64,000 nt of DNA from Actinomycetaceae bacterium. GTDB taxonomy: Bacteria; Actinomycetota; Actinomycetes; Actinomycetales; Actinomycetaceae. The position numbers were made by a program, and so were the translations under genes. Numbering within the stretch: position 1 is the stretch's first letter; every line of letters begins with the position of its first letter. This document shows, one piece after another, positions 15,626-24,565 of the stretch. The stretch is from positions 62,001 through 126,000 of the forward strand of contig JAUNHH010000007.1 of the NCBI GenBank assembly GCA_030524055.1. Reading direction: 5' to 3'. The notes below the pieces were generated by a model that was not told the origin of the DNA, made no database searches, and saw nothing but the letters and a program-made list of their open reading frames with translations.

Positions 15626-16408
15626 GTGGCCGAGGAGATCTCAGTGGCTGGAAACACCATCTCACCCTCATCGCCCGACCCTGGGCAGGAGGTGTCTCCG
15701 CCCTCGTCAATGCCAAAACGACGCATACGACGAATGTCCTTAAGGGAAATGGGTGCAGTCCTCATTGTCACCATGGCCAGCGGCCTTCTTTTCCAGATTT
15801 CCGCGGATTCAGCGCGATCCCACGCCCAGGACGGTGACCTGGTGTCCTTGGTGCGCAGCCAACAAGAAGAAGTTGCTGACCTCCAACAATCGCGAGATGA
15901 ACTCGCAAAAGATGTCACCACTTTGACTCAAGGAACAGGCGCCACCTCACAGTCAGATGGTCGCGCCATCCAATCTCAAGCAGTGAGAGGCCCCGGAATT
16001 GTTGTCACTCTCACTGATGCTCCGCCAGGGAAAATCCCTGAGGGAGCTTCCCCTAATGACCTGGTGATTCACCAGCAGGATATTGAAGACGTGATGAATG
16101 CCATGTGGGCGTCAGGTGCTGAAGCAATGACTGTTCAAGGGGAACGTGTCACTAATCGGACAGTTATCCGCTGTATTGGAAATGTCATTTTGGTTGACGG
16201 TGTCTCATTTTCTCCGCCCTATGAGATTGCCGCGATTGGTGACCCTATGGGAATGGCCAGCGGCGTCGAGTCAAATCCGCGGATAGTGAACTATCAGAAA
16301 TATGTGACACGGTATGGCCTAGGTTGGCATTTGGAAACCCGGCAAGACATCGAAATGCCGGCTGCAACTACTCATCTCGGTCCAGGTGAGGCAAAGGTGG
16401 TGAAATAA
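15626..16408 (+). CDS. DUF881 membrane-anchored protein
   Basis: 260 residues from GTG 15626, or 232 from the ATG at 15710, which sits at the end of a copy of the dispersed motif and has AGGAGGTG 16 bases upstream; I cannot decide between them. One membrane anchor (about residues 42-58, MGAVLIVTMASGLLF), then a coiled coil (VRSQQEEVADLQQSRDELAK) and a DUF881 domain (GPGIVVTLTDAPP, DLVIHQQDIEDVMNAMWASGAEAM, GNVILVDGVSFSPPYEI). Extracytoplasmic. DUF881 proteins follow crgA in Actinobacteria (Rv0012) and are suspected envelope or division factors. Its stop abuts the sortase start (zero gap), so the two are co-translated. Confidence 0.88.
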   Translation: MAEEISVAGNTISPSSPDPGQEVSPPSSMPKRRIRRMSLREMGAVLIVTMASGLLFQISADSARSHAQDGDLVSLVRSQQEEVADLQQSRDELAKDVTTLTQGTGATSQSDGRAIQSQAVRGPGIVVTLTDAPPGKIPEGASPNDLVIHQQDIEDVMNAMWASGAEAMTVQGERVTNRTVIRCIGNVILVDGVSFSPPYEIAAIGDPMGMASGVESNPRIVNYQKYVTRYGLGWHLETRQDIEMPAATTHLGPGEAKVVK

Positions 16409-17170
16409 ATGGCCGTTGGACGGGTCGCAGGACACATTCGCAGGGAAACTCCTGCCCGTGGGTTCTGGTACGGCTTTATTGGTGTTATTGGTGAACTGTG
16501 TATTACTGCCGCAGGGGTATTAGCGTTATTTGCTTTCTGGCAGGTGTACTGGACCAGTTTTGAAGTTGAGGCTCCGCGGCAGGAAAAAATTACTGCCTTC
16601 GAAAAAGAAAATGCGCCCACCAAGAATCAGGGTGTCGAAGAATTTTCTGAACCTCCACCCTTTGCCATTGACACTCCTGACGGGGAAATTTACGGCCTCC
16701 TGCATTTCCCGACCTGGGATTGGATGAAAACGCCCCTGGCTCAAGGGACAACCGACTACGTGTTAGATCAAGGCTTCGCTGGTCACTATGACGAAACGGC
16801 TCAACCTGGAGGCGTTGGGAATTTCTCTGTTGCAGGGCACCGCCTGACCCAGGGCAATAATTTTCAACGGGTCGAAGAGTTAAAAGAGGGAGATCCTGTT
16901 GTGGTCAACCTCAAAGACTACTATTTAACCTACCGAGTTGTTCGTACCCAGATTGTGGCCGCTGACGATCCGGATAATATTCGCGTCATTGCTCCCGTTA
17001 TTGATGACATTAGCTTCAATAAGACCCCGACTGAGCGCTGGATGACAATGACGACCTGTCACCCCATGTGGAATAACCATGAGCGCTTTATTGTCCACCT
17101 CAAATATGAGTCCTGGACACCTAAAGATAAGGGCGTTCCACCTGCATTAGTTGACCAGCCAGCCTCGTAA
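16409..17170 (+). CDS. srtE: Class E sortase
   Basis: 253-residue cysteine transpeptidase that joins sorted surface proteins to peptidoglycan. N-terminal cytoplasmic tail and one membrane segment (about residues 28-48, GELCITAAGVLALFAFW), then the sortase beta-barrel. Catalytic residues are visible: His in VAGHRLTQGN, Cys in MTMTTCHP and Arg in NNHERFIVHL. The class E group is defined by actinobacterial housekeeping sortases recognising LAXTG-type signals; class is inferred from context and motif. Starts directly after DUF881 and is followed by a 51-residue membrane protein and trpG. Confidence 0.9.
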   Translation: MAVGRVAGHIRRETPARGFWYGFIGVIGELCITAAGVLALFAFWQVYWTSFEVEAPRQEKITAFEKENAPTKNQGVEEFSEPPPFAIDTPDGEIYGLLHFPTWDWMKTPLAQGTTDYVLDQGFAGHYDETAQPGGVGNFSVAGHRLTQGNNFQRVEELKEGDPVVVNLKDYYLTYRVVRTQIVAADDPDNIRVIAPVIDDISFNKTPTERWMTMTTCHPMWNNHERFIVHLKYESWTPKDKGVPPALVDQPAS

Positions 17171-17188
17171 ATACTAGGAGCTTCCCGT

Positions 17189-17344
17189 ATGTATGCATGG
17201 ATTTTCCGGCATTTGCCGGGCCCTCTATGGCTGCGCATTATTCAGTCATTGGTCCTGATTGCCGCCGCTATTTTTGCTCTTTTCCAATGGGTTTTCCCGT
17301 GGCTGCAAACCTATTTCGATTTAGGGGCATCCTCAGTGGGCTAG
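17189..17344 (+). CDS. Small single-span membrane protein between sortase and trpG
   Basis: 51 residues, ATG 17189 with CTAGGAGC just upstream. Sequence pattern: a short amphipathic start with HLPGPLWLR, one hydrophobic span (about residues 17-39, IIQSLVLIAAAIFALFQWVF) and a short tail. A small membrane protein in this slot, with a PGP-W-R motif before the span, is recurrent in actinobacterial srtE-trpG loci. Function unknown; a partner of the sortase or of the divisome is possible. Coding status rests on the ribosome site, the fit between the neighbours and the hydrophobic profile. Confidence 0.75.
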   Translation: MYAWIFRHLPGPLWLRIIQSLVLIAAAIFALFQWVFPWLQTYFDLGASSVG

Positions 17345-17386
17345 GCTGATATCCCACGTCACGTTACTGCGCAGAAGGAGACCGCC

Positions 17387-18025
17387 ATGGCTCGTATTTT
17401 ATGTATCGACAATTACGACTCCTTTGTGTGGACCATTGTGGGTTACCTGAGGCATATGGGTGCTGAGGTGGATGTTTGTCGTAATGATGCGGTGCCCGCC
17501 ACCTGGTGGGAGGCGGGGTACGACGGGGTGTTGATTTCCCCCGGCCCTGGTGACCCTAAAGGGGCAGGCGCATCTTTGCAGGTCATCAATGATTGTGCGG
17601 AGCGTTCCATTCCGATGCTGGGGGTTTGCCTGGGCACTCAGGCCCTCGGAGAACTTTTTGGCGCCACCGTGACCCATGCGCCCGAGTTAATGCATGGGAA
17701 AACCTCGGAAATTACCCATGATGGTCGCGGAGTTTTCGCAGGGGTCTCTTCGCCATTAACGGTCACCCGCTATCACTCATTGGCGGTTGATCCAGCTACG
17801 GTGCCCGATACCCTAGAAGTCAGCGCCACCACCGATAGTGGCATCATTATGGCTCTGCGCCACCGCAGCCTGCCGCTGGAAGGCGTCCAATTCCACCCGG
17901 AGTCGGTGATGACTAAAGAGGGCCACAAGATGCTGGCCAATTGGTTGGCCGCCTGCGGAGATGGCGAGGCGCCAGCGCGAGCTGATTCTATGGCGCCATT
18001 GGTTGCGCAGAGGGCCAGCGTGTAG
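17387..18025 (+). CDS. trpG: Glutamine amidotransferase, anthranilate/aminodeoxychorismate synthase component II
   Basis: 212-residue class I glutamine amidotransferase that delivers ammonia from glutamine to chorismate for anthranilate or p-aminobenzoate. The triad is intact: C81 in MLGVCLGTQ, His and Glu in VQFHPESVMT near residue 170; SPGPGDP at 51-57 and RYHSLAV are family motifs. RBS AAGGAGACC before ATG 17387. No synthase component I gene is nearby; an orphan copy between sortase and pknB is the conserved actinobacterial arrangement (Rv0013). Whether it serves trp or folate synthesis, or both, is open. Confidence 0.92.
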   Translation: MARILCIDNYDSFVWTIVGYLRHMGAEVDVCRNDAVPATWWEAGYDGVLISPGPGDPKGAGASLQVINDCAERSIPMLGVCLGTQALGELFGATVTHAPELMHGKTSEITHDGRGVFAGVSSPLTVTRYHSLAVDPATVPDTLEVSATTDSGIIMALRHRSLPLEGVQFHPESVMTKEGHKMLANWLAACGDGEAPARADSMAPLVAQRASV

Positions 18026-18145
18026 GTCACGGGCCAGTTTCGCGTTGCCTATTGACGAGGGCGGGGCCGGGTTTAATCCCGGATCCCGCTCTTTATTTAT
18101 GCCCGCGCTTTGTCCAGATGGGCGCCTTGTCTGAACCTGCACCTT

Positions 18146-18300
18146 CCTTGAAGGGGACGCTGGTTTCTCAAGGCATAGTTTCGTCTTCAAGGCAGGGTTT
18201 GGCACTCAAGGCACCGTTAAATCGCGATTTAACGGTGCCTTGAGCTCATAACTATGCCTTGAGCGTGAAAAGCTGCCTTGAGGCCACAAGTATGCCTTGA
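18146..18300. repeat. Inverted half-arrays of TCAAGGCA units with 19-bp spacing
   Basis: CAAGGCA starts at 18169, 18188 and 18207; its inverse TGCCTTG starts at 18236, 18255, 18274 and 18293. Every step within a half is exactly 19 bp. A degenerate unit (GAAGGGG) at 18150 keeps the phase. The centre, 18205-18244, is a 40-bp perfect palindrome; AACTATGCCTTGAG (18250-18263) also matches 18167-18180 perfectly. It occupies the 377-bp gap between convergent trpG and pknB, flanked by exact 11-mers at 18056 and 18345; nothing else is seen there. Confidence 0.92.
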
Positions 18301-18402
18301 GGAAAAGCCCGCTGCGCCCAATTCCCCCAGAAAAAATGGAGCAGCCCCGCCCTCGTCAATGAGATGACTAAGACAGGGCTGCACACACCCAACGACAACC
18401 TC

Positions 18403-20490
18403 TTAGGGGTTAGGACGAGCCGACTGCGGAGGATTCGGCGATGGGGTCGGCGTTGGATTCGGCGCCGGACGATTATTGTTATTCCCGCCCGACTGCTGCT
18501 GGGTATTCGGCGGCGGACCAGTAGAAACTGTCACCGTCACAGGTGCTCCCTGCGACACCGTTTGATTCTCAACGGACACTGACAGCACAGTGCCAGCAGG
18601 CTCAGAGCTTTGCTGCTCACGCAAGGTGATGCTCAAGGTCAAATCAGACAGGGTCTTTTGGACCTCTTCCCACTTACGACCTTTCAAATCACCTGGCACA
18701 TCCACCATGCCCGACGCCAAGGTGATCTCCACAGAATCACCCTTACGGGCTTCCTGATCAACCCCAGGAGCCGTGTGAACAACGTGGCCAGCACCTTGGG
18801 ATGGATCATTAGCTTGGTGAACATTGCCCACCTTTAGGCCTGCCTCTTCCAGTGCCTTACGGGCCTGTTCCTGATTCATACCAGTCACGTCAGGAACGTT
18901 GACCTTATTTGACCCCGAAGAGATATAGCCCGTGACCGTCGAACCTGCCTGGACCTTATTGCCGCCAGAAGGATTCGTGGACGCGACCTTCCCCGCTTCA
19001 ATTTCATCAGAAGCCACCTGGTCAGGGGCCACCGCCCACACCAAACCAAGCCCTTCCACAGCAGCCTTTGCTTCCTCAGGGGTCTTACCTTGCAGGTCAT
19101 TCGGGATAACCACAGATGCTGGGCCAGAAGACAGGTGTACGGTCACCGATGAACCCTCAGCAACGGAATTGCCTGCCTGAGGATCCGTATTCACCACAGA
19201 ATCCACAGGAATATCTTCTGAGGGCACAGGGTCGCCCTGAACAAACACCAGTCCAGCTGCTTCTAATTCCTTTTTGGCTTCGGCCAGGGGTTTGCCCGTC
19301 ACATCGGGGACATTAACCGCCACCGACTGGGCGCCACCCGCCCCGGGGAAGAAGAACAAGAATGCGGCCACCGCCAAAATCACGGCCAGCAAGACCACGC
19401 CCACAATAATGCCCGTGTGATTCTTCTTTGGCTCTTCCGCAGGGGCCAACTGTGTGCCGTGTGGCGGCGACACAGGCCCAACGGGCGCAATATGGGTAGC
19501 CGCACCTGCACTACCCGCCACAGGGTTGGCAGGGGGAGCAGGAGGCGGAGGCGGAGCCATAGCCTGCGTCGCATCCATCATGCCAAGTGCTGGCGCACCC
19601 CACACGGCAGTAGCGGGAGCATTAACCTGCATCCCCTGGGCTAAACGCCCCAAGTCATCGCGCATAGCACCCGCAGAACCGTAACGATCCTCCCGGTTCT
19701 TTGCCAGCGCCTTCATGACAATACGATCCAGCGGTTCAGGCACATCCCCAGCAATCGACGACGGGGTTGGCGGCACCTGCTGCACATGCTGATAGGCCAC
19801 AGCAACGGCAGAATCTCCACGGAAAGGCGGACGCCCAGTCAATAGCTCAAAAAGCAGGACACCTGTGGAATACAAGTCCGAACGGGCATCCACAGTTTCG
19901 CCGCGCGCCTGTTCTGGGGACAGGTATTGGGCGGTGCCCACCACCGCATTGGTTTGGGTCATGGTCGCTTGAGAATCGGTCAGCGCGCGCGCAATACCGA
20001 AATCCATGACCTTGACTTTGCCGTCCTGAGTGAGCATGACGTTGCCGGGCTTAATATCCCGGTGGACCAGGCCATTCGCATGGGAATAATCCAGGGCCGC
20101 CAAAATGCCAGAAGCAATCTCAATGGCTTCGTCAATGGGCACAGGTGTCCCATCAGCAATGAGGTCTTTAACGGTGTGGCCCTCAACGTACTCCATGACA
20201 ATAAAGGGGACCGCCACCGTTGAGCCGTCAGCGACGTAGACATCTTCTTCGCCAGTGTCATAGACGGCCACAATATTGGGATGATTCAGTGACGCCGCGG
20301 ACTGTGCTTCACGACGGAAACGATGCTGAAAAACAGCATCACGAGCCAGGTCGGTGCGCAGCATCTTAATGGCGACTGTGCGCGACAGTCGGCTGTCAAA
20401 ACCGAGATGCACCTCGGCCATGCCTCCGCGTCCAATAAGTGAACGCACCTCGTACCGTCCACCTAGACGGTGGGCCATGGGCTCTGCCAC
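18403..20490 (-). CDS. pknB: Serine/threonine protein kinase PknB with PASTA domains
   Basis: 695 residues. Kinase domain at 12-275: GRGGMAEV loop, K42 in VAIKML, catalytic HRDIKPGN near 137, DFG in VMDFGIARAL. A juxtamembrane Pro-rich linker precedes one membrane span (about 362-385, GIIVGVVLLAVILAVAAFLFFF). Four extracellular PASTA repeats follow (VNVPDVTGKPLAEAKKELE, VVIPNDLQGKTPEEAKAAVE, VNVPDVTGMNQEQARKALE, VDVPGDLKGRKWEEVQKTL), which sense muropeptides or lipid II. A Pro/Asn-rich tail ends the protein. Known role: control of peptidoglycan synthesis and division by phosphorylating envelope and FHA proteins. Its start overlaps pknA by 28 bases; an in-frame ATG at 20478 is an alternative. 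Confidence 0.95.
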   Translation of the reverse strand: MAEPMAHRLGGRYEVRSLIGRGGMAEVHLGFDSRLSRTVAIKMLRTDLARDAVFQHRFRREAQSAASLNHPNIVAVYDTGEEDVYVADGSTVAVPFIVMEYVEGHTVKDLIADGTPVPIDEAIEIASGILAALDYSHANGLVHRDIKPGNVMLTQDGKVKVMDFGIARALTDSQATMTQTNAVVGTAQYLSPEQARGETVDARSDLYSTGVLLFELLTGRPPFRGDSAVAVAYQHVQQVPPTPSSIAGDVPEPLDRIVMKALAKNREDRYGSAGAMRDDLGRLAQGMQVNAPATAVWGAPALGMMDATQAMAPPPPPAPPANPVAGSAGAATHIAPVGPVSPPHGTQLAPAEEPKKNHTGIIVGVVLLAVILAVAAFLFFFPGAGGAQSVAVNVPDVTGKPLAEAKKELEAAGLVFVQGDPVPSEDIPVDSVVNTDPQAGNSVAEGSSVTVHLSSGPASVVIPNDLQGKTPEEAKAAVEGLGLVWAVAPDQVASDEIEAGKVASTNPSGGNKVQAGSTVTGYISSGSNKVNVPDVTGMNQEQARKALEEAGLKVGNVHQANDPSQGAGHVVHTAPGVDQEARKGDSVEITLASGMVDVPGDLKGRKWEEVQKTLSDLTLSITLREQQSSEPAGTVLSVSVENQTVSQGAPVTVTVSTGPPPNTQQQSGGNNNNRPAPNPTPTPSPNPPQSARPNP

Positions 20491-23114
20491 GTCCTGACCT
20501 CCTCGGTCGTGTGGACCCCAGCTCCCTGAGTGGAGAAAAGGGGACCAATCCTATTCTGGATGGTAGCGACTGCGATGAGAACGAGGGTAATGGCGACCAA
20601 AATAATGATCACCCACTTACCCAGCCTCTTCGATAGCGGTTCGGGTGGTGCAACGGTGGAACGATTGTATTTCGTTCGTAGTGAGGGCCCTGGCGGAGAA
20701 TACTGAGCCGGGGTTGGGGAGCCGTCAGCACTGTGAGTTTCACCGCTAGCGTGGGAATAGGCACTAACGGGAGCATGTGAATAGCCACCCGACGCGGGGG
20801 ACTGAGGGCGTTGCCCAGCAGAATGATGGGCGAGGGCGGGGCTACTGGCGTTAAACCCGGATGTGCCTGAGGCTGCGCTGGGTCTGTGGCCATGAGGCGC
20901 GCCTGGCGCGCCCGCACCGCCATAAGGAGAAGAGGCGTCATAACCGGCGCCTAGAGCAGACTGGTCCTGACCATGTGCCCCAACGTGAGCGCCGTAAGTG
21001 CCCGAGGCACTGTGAGCGTCACCAAAGTCGTTACCAGAAGCCTCAAAGGGCGAGGCAGTACCTGGAGCTGTGCCCGCTTGTGCCTCTTCACGTTCCCGAG
21101 CTTCACGGCGAGCTGCCACCCGAGCCAGCACCTCACGTGCTGCCGTGGAGTTGGCACCCTGATCTGAGTTGGCACGTTGAGTAACAGAGGCGGCAATGAC
21201 AGTATCGGCCTCATCTGGATGCCCGGTAGCCCCGGTCGGGGTAAAGCCTGCCGGCGAATGCAGATCACTTCGGCGTCGTTGGGGCGCAGAGGTGTGACCC
21301 GTGTACGAGGGCGGGGCCGACTGGGAAAGATCAGGTGATCCCTGTGCAGCACCCGAATCCGCCGCCTGTGTGTGCTGCTGAGAGCCCTGGTGAGCAGCAG
21401 TGCGCTGTGAGAAGGGCGTATAGGACAGCGCCGGAGTCTGACGCGGCGATGTCACCGGACCAGCCATCTCAGGCGTGGTGGATTCCTGCTGGGCAGCAGG
21501 AACAGCTGAGGAAGCAGCTGGAACATGGGTATGGGCGCGTTCTCCATCACGGCGAGATGGAGGCGAATCAGGATAAACCGCTTCACGTGGAGCCTGTGCC
21601 CACTGGGAAGGTGACGGCGCAGAAGAGGTCCGGTCAGTGACACGTTTGGTTGGATAATCCGCGTCAGAAGTGGCTGATAGATCGGCCTGACCCCACCAGG
21701 AGTCAGCCGATGAAGCGGCCGTGGCCTGCGAGGCGGCAGCGTAAGAAGTGTCAGCACGGGAACCAGCGGCGCCAGTTTGGCTACCAGCGGGACCTGCGGC
21801 GGAGGCAGTGTTCGCGCTGGAAGCAGCGCCTTCGCGAATACTGGAAGCGCTTGCACGTGTCTGCGCGACAGGCTCGGCTCCTGAATGTGCGGGCTGGTCG
21901 GCCACTGATGGCGGCGCATCCATTTCTTCATACACCGGGTGAGTTTTCGGCGTGGGCACCTCACCAGGGGGACCCCAATAGGATTCGCGCAGTGGTGCCG
22001 AAGGAGTCGCAGGCGCTGCCGAAGCTGCTGCAGCGGACTCCGTTTGCTGATGACGACTCGCTCGACGACGTTGCGGCGGACCATCTGCTCGCGCTGGAGC
22101 AGCATGCCGCGGAGCGGCCCCGCCCTCGCCACTGTCAACGGGTGCAAGAAGCGAAGGGTCAAGGTGAGTGCGCTTTGAATGCCGCACTGGCGCCAGTGAT
22201 GCACGCCCAGAACGTGGTCCCCGTATTTCCTTACCCACTGAAATTTCAGGAAGCGGACGCCGTTCCATACTGCAGCCCATGTCATTAGCGGCAACTGTGA
22301 GTTCGCGGACGAGTGCCGTTCCCGACTCGGGTCGCTTTGAGGGGTCCTTTTCCAGCAGGTGGTAGATCACTTTCGCGAAAGCTGGTGGAACGTCACGGGG
22401 CAGTGGCGGGACCGGATCATTGACATGCGAAAAAGCAATATCCACCTGAGTTTGTCCGGTGAATGGGCGCCGTCCAGCAATGGCCTCATAGGCAATCACG
22501 CCAAGGGCATAGAGGTCACCAGAGGATGTGGCCGCTTCACCCATTGCCTGTTCAGGTGGCAAATATTGGGCGGTGCCCATGACCATTCCCACAGCAGTTA
22601 AGGACACCTGGTCGCGGGTACGGGAAATACCAAAGTCCGTTAATTTCACCATTCCATCAGCGCGCACCAAAATATTGGCTGGCTTAATATCGCGGTGAAC
22701 AACGCCTGCCGCTTGAGCTGCGTCAAGAGCCATAGCAACTTGGAGAATCAATGGCAATAAATCGGCGGCAGCAATGCGTGAACCGCGCGCTAAATAGGCA
22801 GTTAAGGGACGGCCCTCAACTAATTCCATAATGATCCAGCCGCGGCCGTCATCTTCACCCGAATCCAACACATTAGCAATATTCGGATGCTGAATGCGCA
22901 TCGCATTACGCGCTTCAATGCGCAAACGCGATAAAGATAATTCCTCTCCGGATAACTCAGGCCGCAATACTTTAGCGGCGACCATGAGTCCGGTTTGTTT
23001 ATCCCGCGCTTTCCACACTTCACCCATACCGCCCTGGGCAATATGGGCGAGCAAAGTGTAGCGGCCACCAAGAGATTGACCGATGCGACTCGGAGTTGTG
23101 CGTGAAGAGCTCAT
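20463..23114 (-). CDS. pknA: Serine/threonine protein kinase PknA with very long disordered linker
   Basis: 883 residues, about twice the 430 of mycobacterial PknA. Kinase domain at 19-280: GGMGEVWKA loop, K48 in VAAKVL, HRDIKPANIL near 140, DFGISR. Residues about 300-815 are low-complexity Ala/Ser/Gln/Pro-rich with no fold visible, and one membrane span lies near the end (about 833-853, WVIIILVAITLVLIAVATI) with a short outer tail. The linker DNA contains three exact copies of the dispersed 11-mer. PknA works with PknB on wall growth and septation. Overlaps pbpA by 4 bases (ATGA). Kinase residues are intact, so the protein should be active. Confidence 0.93.
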   Translation of the reverse strand: MSSSRTTPSRIGQSLGGRYTLLAHIAQGGMGEVWKARDKQTGLMVAAKVLRPELSGEELSLSRLRIEARNAMRIQHPNIANVLDSGEDDGRGWIIMELVEGRPLTAYLARGSRIAAADLLPLILQVAMALDAAQAAGVVHRDIKPANILVRADGMVKLTDFGISRTRDQVSLTAVGMVMGTAQYLPPEQAMGEAATSSGDLYALGVIAYEAIAGRRPFTGQTQVDIAFSHVNDPVPPLPRDVPPAFAKVIYHLLEKDPSKRPESGTALVRELTVAANDMGCSMERRPLPEISVGKEIRGPRSGRASLAPVRHSKRTHLDPSLLAPVDSGEGGAAPRHAAPARADGPPQRRRASRHQQTESAAAASAAPATPSAPLRESYWGPPGEVPTPKTHPVYEEMDAPPSVADQPAHSGAEPVAQTRASASSIREGAASSANTASAAGPAGSQTGAAGSRADTSYAAASQATAASSADSWWGQADLSATSDADYPTKRVTDRTSSAPSPSQWAQAPREAVYPDSPPSRRDGERAHTHVPAASSAVPAAQQESTTPEMAGPVTSPRQTPALSYTPFSQRTAAHQGSQQHTQAADSGAAQGSPDLSQSAPPSYTGHTSAPQRRRSDLHSPAGFTPTGATGHPDEADTVIAASVTQRANSDQGANSTAAREVLARVAARREAREREEAQAGTAPGTASPFEASGNDFGDAHSASGTYGAHVGAHGQDQSALGAGYDASSPYGGAGAPGAPHGHRPSAASGTSGFNASSPALAHHSAGQRPQSPASGGYSHAPVSAYSHASGETHSADGSPTPAQYSPPGPSLRTKYNRSTVAPPEPLSKRLGKWVIIILVAITLVLIAVATIQNRIGPLFSTQGAGVHTTEEVRTWQSPWPTV

Positions 23115-24565
23115 TTCACCCCCGCCTCCACTATGGCTCGTGCAATAGGTCCAGCAACGGTGCCTCCATGAGGTACCGGATCTGATTCGTCGCCCTCGAC
23201 AACAACGGCAAAAGCAATTTGCGGGTCGTCAGCGGGTGCAAAACCCATAACCCACGCATTTGCTTGACCATTAACACCGGTTTCAGCAGTGCCCGTTTTT
23301 GCGGCCACAGGAATACCGTCAATCTGGAGGGAGTTTGCGGTGCCATAGGGTTCATCCACGGTGGCCCGCATCATGTCAGTGAGTGTTTGTGCTGTTTCCG
23401 CAGATACTGCGCGCCCACGCGGAACAGGCGTGGCACTTGAACGAGTCTGCAAATCAGAATCGACCACTTCAGCCACTAAATACGGAGTGAGGAGTTCGCC
23501 CTTATTCGCAATCGCCTGGGCCACCATTGCCATCTGCAAGGGGGTAGTGCGCACGTCGTATTGGCCAATTGATGCCATTGCGCGTTGGGCGGGGTCCGTT
23601 TCGGCGGGGAACGAGGACGGGGTCACCGGTAAGGGAATATCCAATGTGGACCCAAAACCAAATTTGCTGGAGGCATCAGCAAGATCCTCATGGGAGAGTT
23701 TGTCGGCGGCCAGCACAAAAGTGGTATTGCAGGAACGAGCAAAGGCTTCTTTGAGGGTCGGATTTCCTGAACCACATTCAGAAGACTCAATATTTGACAC
23801 CTGCGTATTAGTGCCCGGCAAAGTTGTGGTCACTGGCGATTCCAGTTGAGTATCTGCCGTGGCAATACCCTTATCCAACATCACCGCAGTGGTAATGACT
23901 TTAAAAGTGGAACCGGGGGCGTAGAGGTCACCAGCAATCGCCCGATTGGCGAGGGGCTTCGCCGGGTCAGCCCCAAGAGCTTCATAGGCCTGAGCTGTCG
24001 CTTCACCATCGGGGGCGGCCAGAGAATTGGGGTCAAAAGAGGGTGAGGATTGCAGTGCCAGAATCCCCCCGGTGCGCGTATCAATAGCGACAACAGCACC
24101 CTTACGATTGCCCAATTGTTCTGCGGCTATACGCTGCAGATCTGGGTTAATGGTCAGGACAACTCCGCCACCTTGGCGGGTGGAACCAGTGAAAAGATTC
24201 TTCAGGCGCTGGGCCAGAAGGGCTTCCGAATCGCCTTGAAGGACAGTATCAGCAGCATCTTCCATGCCAGTGGCTTGGGTAAATGAGGCCGAGAAATAAC
24301 CGGTGACATGTGCGTACAGCGGACCTTGAGGGTAGGAACGTTGGAAACGACGGGTGCCTTCAATGAGTTCTGATGAGGCAATAGCGTCACCAGCAACAAT
24401 AATGGGCCCACGATCAACTTCGGAGGCGTGCATAACGGTGCGCGCATTCCGGTTATCCGCATTCAGCTCACCGGCACGCAGGAATTGGTTATTGGACACG
24501 GCCAGGAAAAGGCCCGCGAACATGAGAACGACAATGAGGAATAGTCTGCGGATCTGGGTATTCAT
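23111..24565 (-). CDS. pbpA: Penicillin-binding protein PbpA (transpeptidase)
   Basis: 484-residue class B penicillin-binding protein. One N-terminal anchor (about 7-24), a dimerisation region (ARTVMHASEVDRGPI), then the transpeptidase domain: SxxK as S219-T-F-K222, SxN as SCN in FARSCNTTF, and KTG in AAKTGTAE near residue 420. It cross-links peptidoglycan in the periplasm-equivalent space. Partner of the SEDS glycosyltransferase encoded directly upstream (4-base overlap), so together they form a polymerase pair. Part of the phospho-signalling operon that ends with pknB. Confidence 0.95.
   Translation of the reverse strand: MNTQIRRLFLIVVLMFAGLFLAVSNNQFLRAGELNADNRNARTVMHASEVDRGPIIVAGDAIASSELIEGTRRFQRSYPQGPLYAHVTGYFSASFTQATGMEDAADTVLQGDSEALLAQRLKNLFTGSTRQGGGVVLTINPDLQRIAAEQLGNRKGAVVAIDTRTGGILALQSSPSFDPNSLAAPDGEATAQAYEALGADPAKPLANRAIAGDLYAPGSTFKVITTAVMLDKGIATADTQLESPVTTTLPGTNTQVSNIESSECGSGNPTLKEAFARSCNTTFVLAADKLSHEDLADASSKFGFGSTLDIPLPVTPSSFPAETDPAQRAMASIGQYDVRTTPLQMAMVAQAIANKGELLTPYLVAEVVDSDLQTRSSATPVPRGRAVSAETAQTLTDMMRATVDEPYGTANSLQIDGIPVAAKTGTAETGVNGQANAWVMGFAPADDPQIAFAVVVEGDESDPVPHGGTVAGPIARAIVEAGVK

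Noticed and set aside
21578..21592. TTCACGTGGA resembling a parS site
   Set aside because: Only the centre of the TGTTTCACGTGAAACA consensus is present and it lies in the pknA linker; chance match.
21452..22294. 280-codon minus-strand frame inside pknA
   Set aside because: Out-of-frame reading of the low-complexity linker, rich in Pro, Leu and Arg; kinase frame is clearly the real one.
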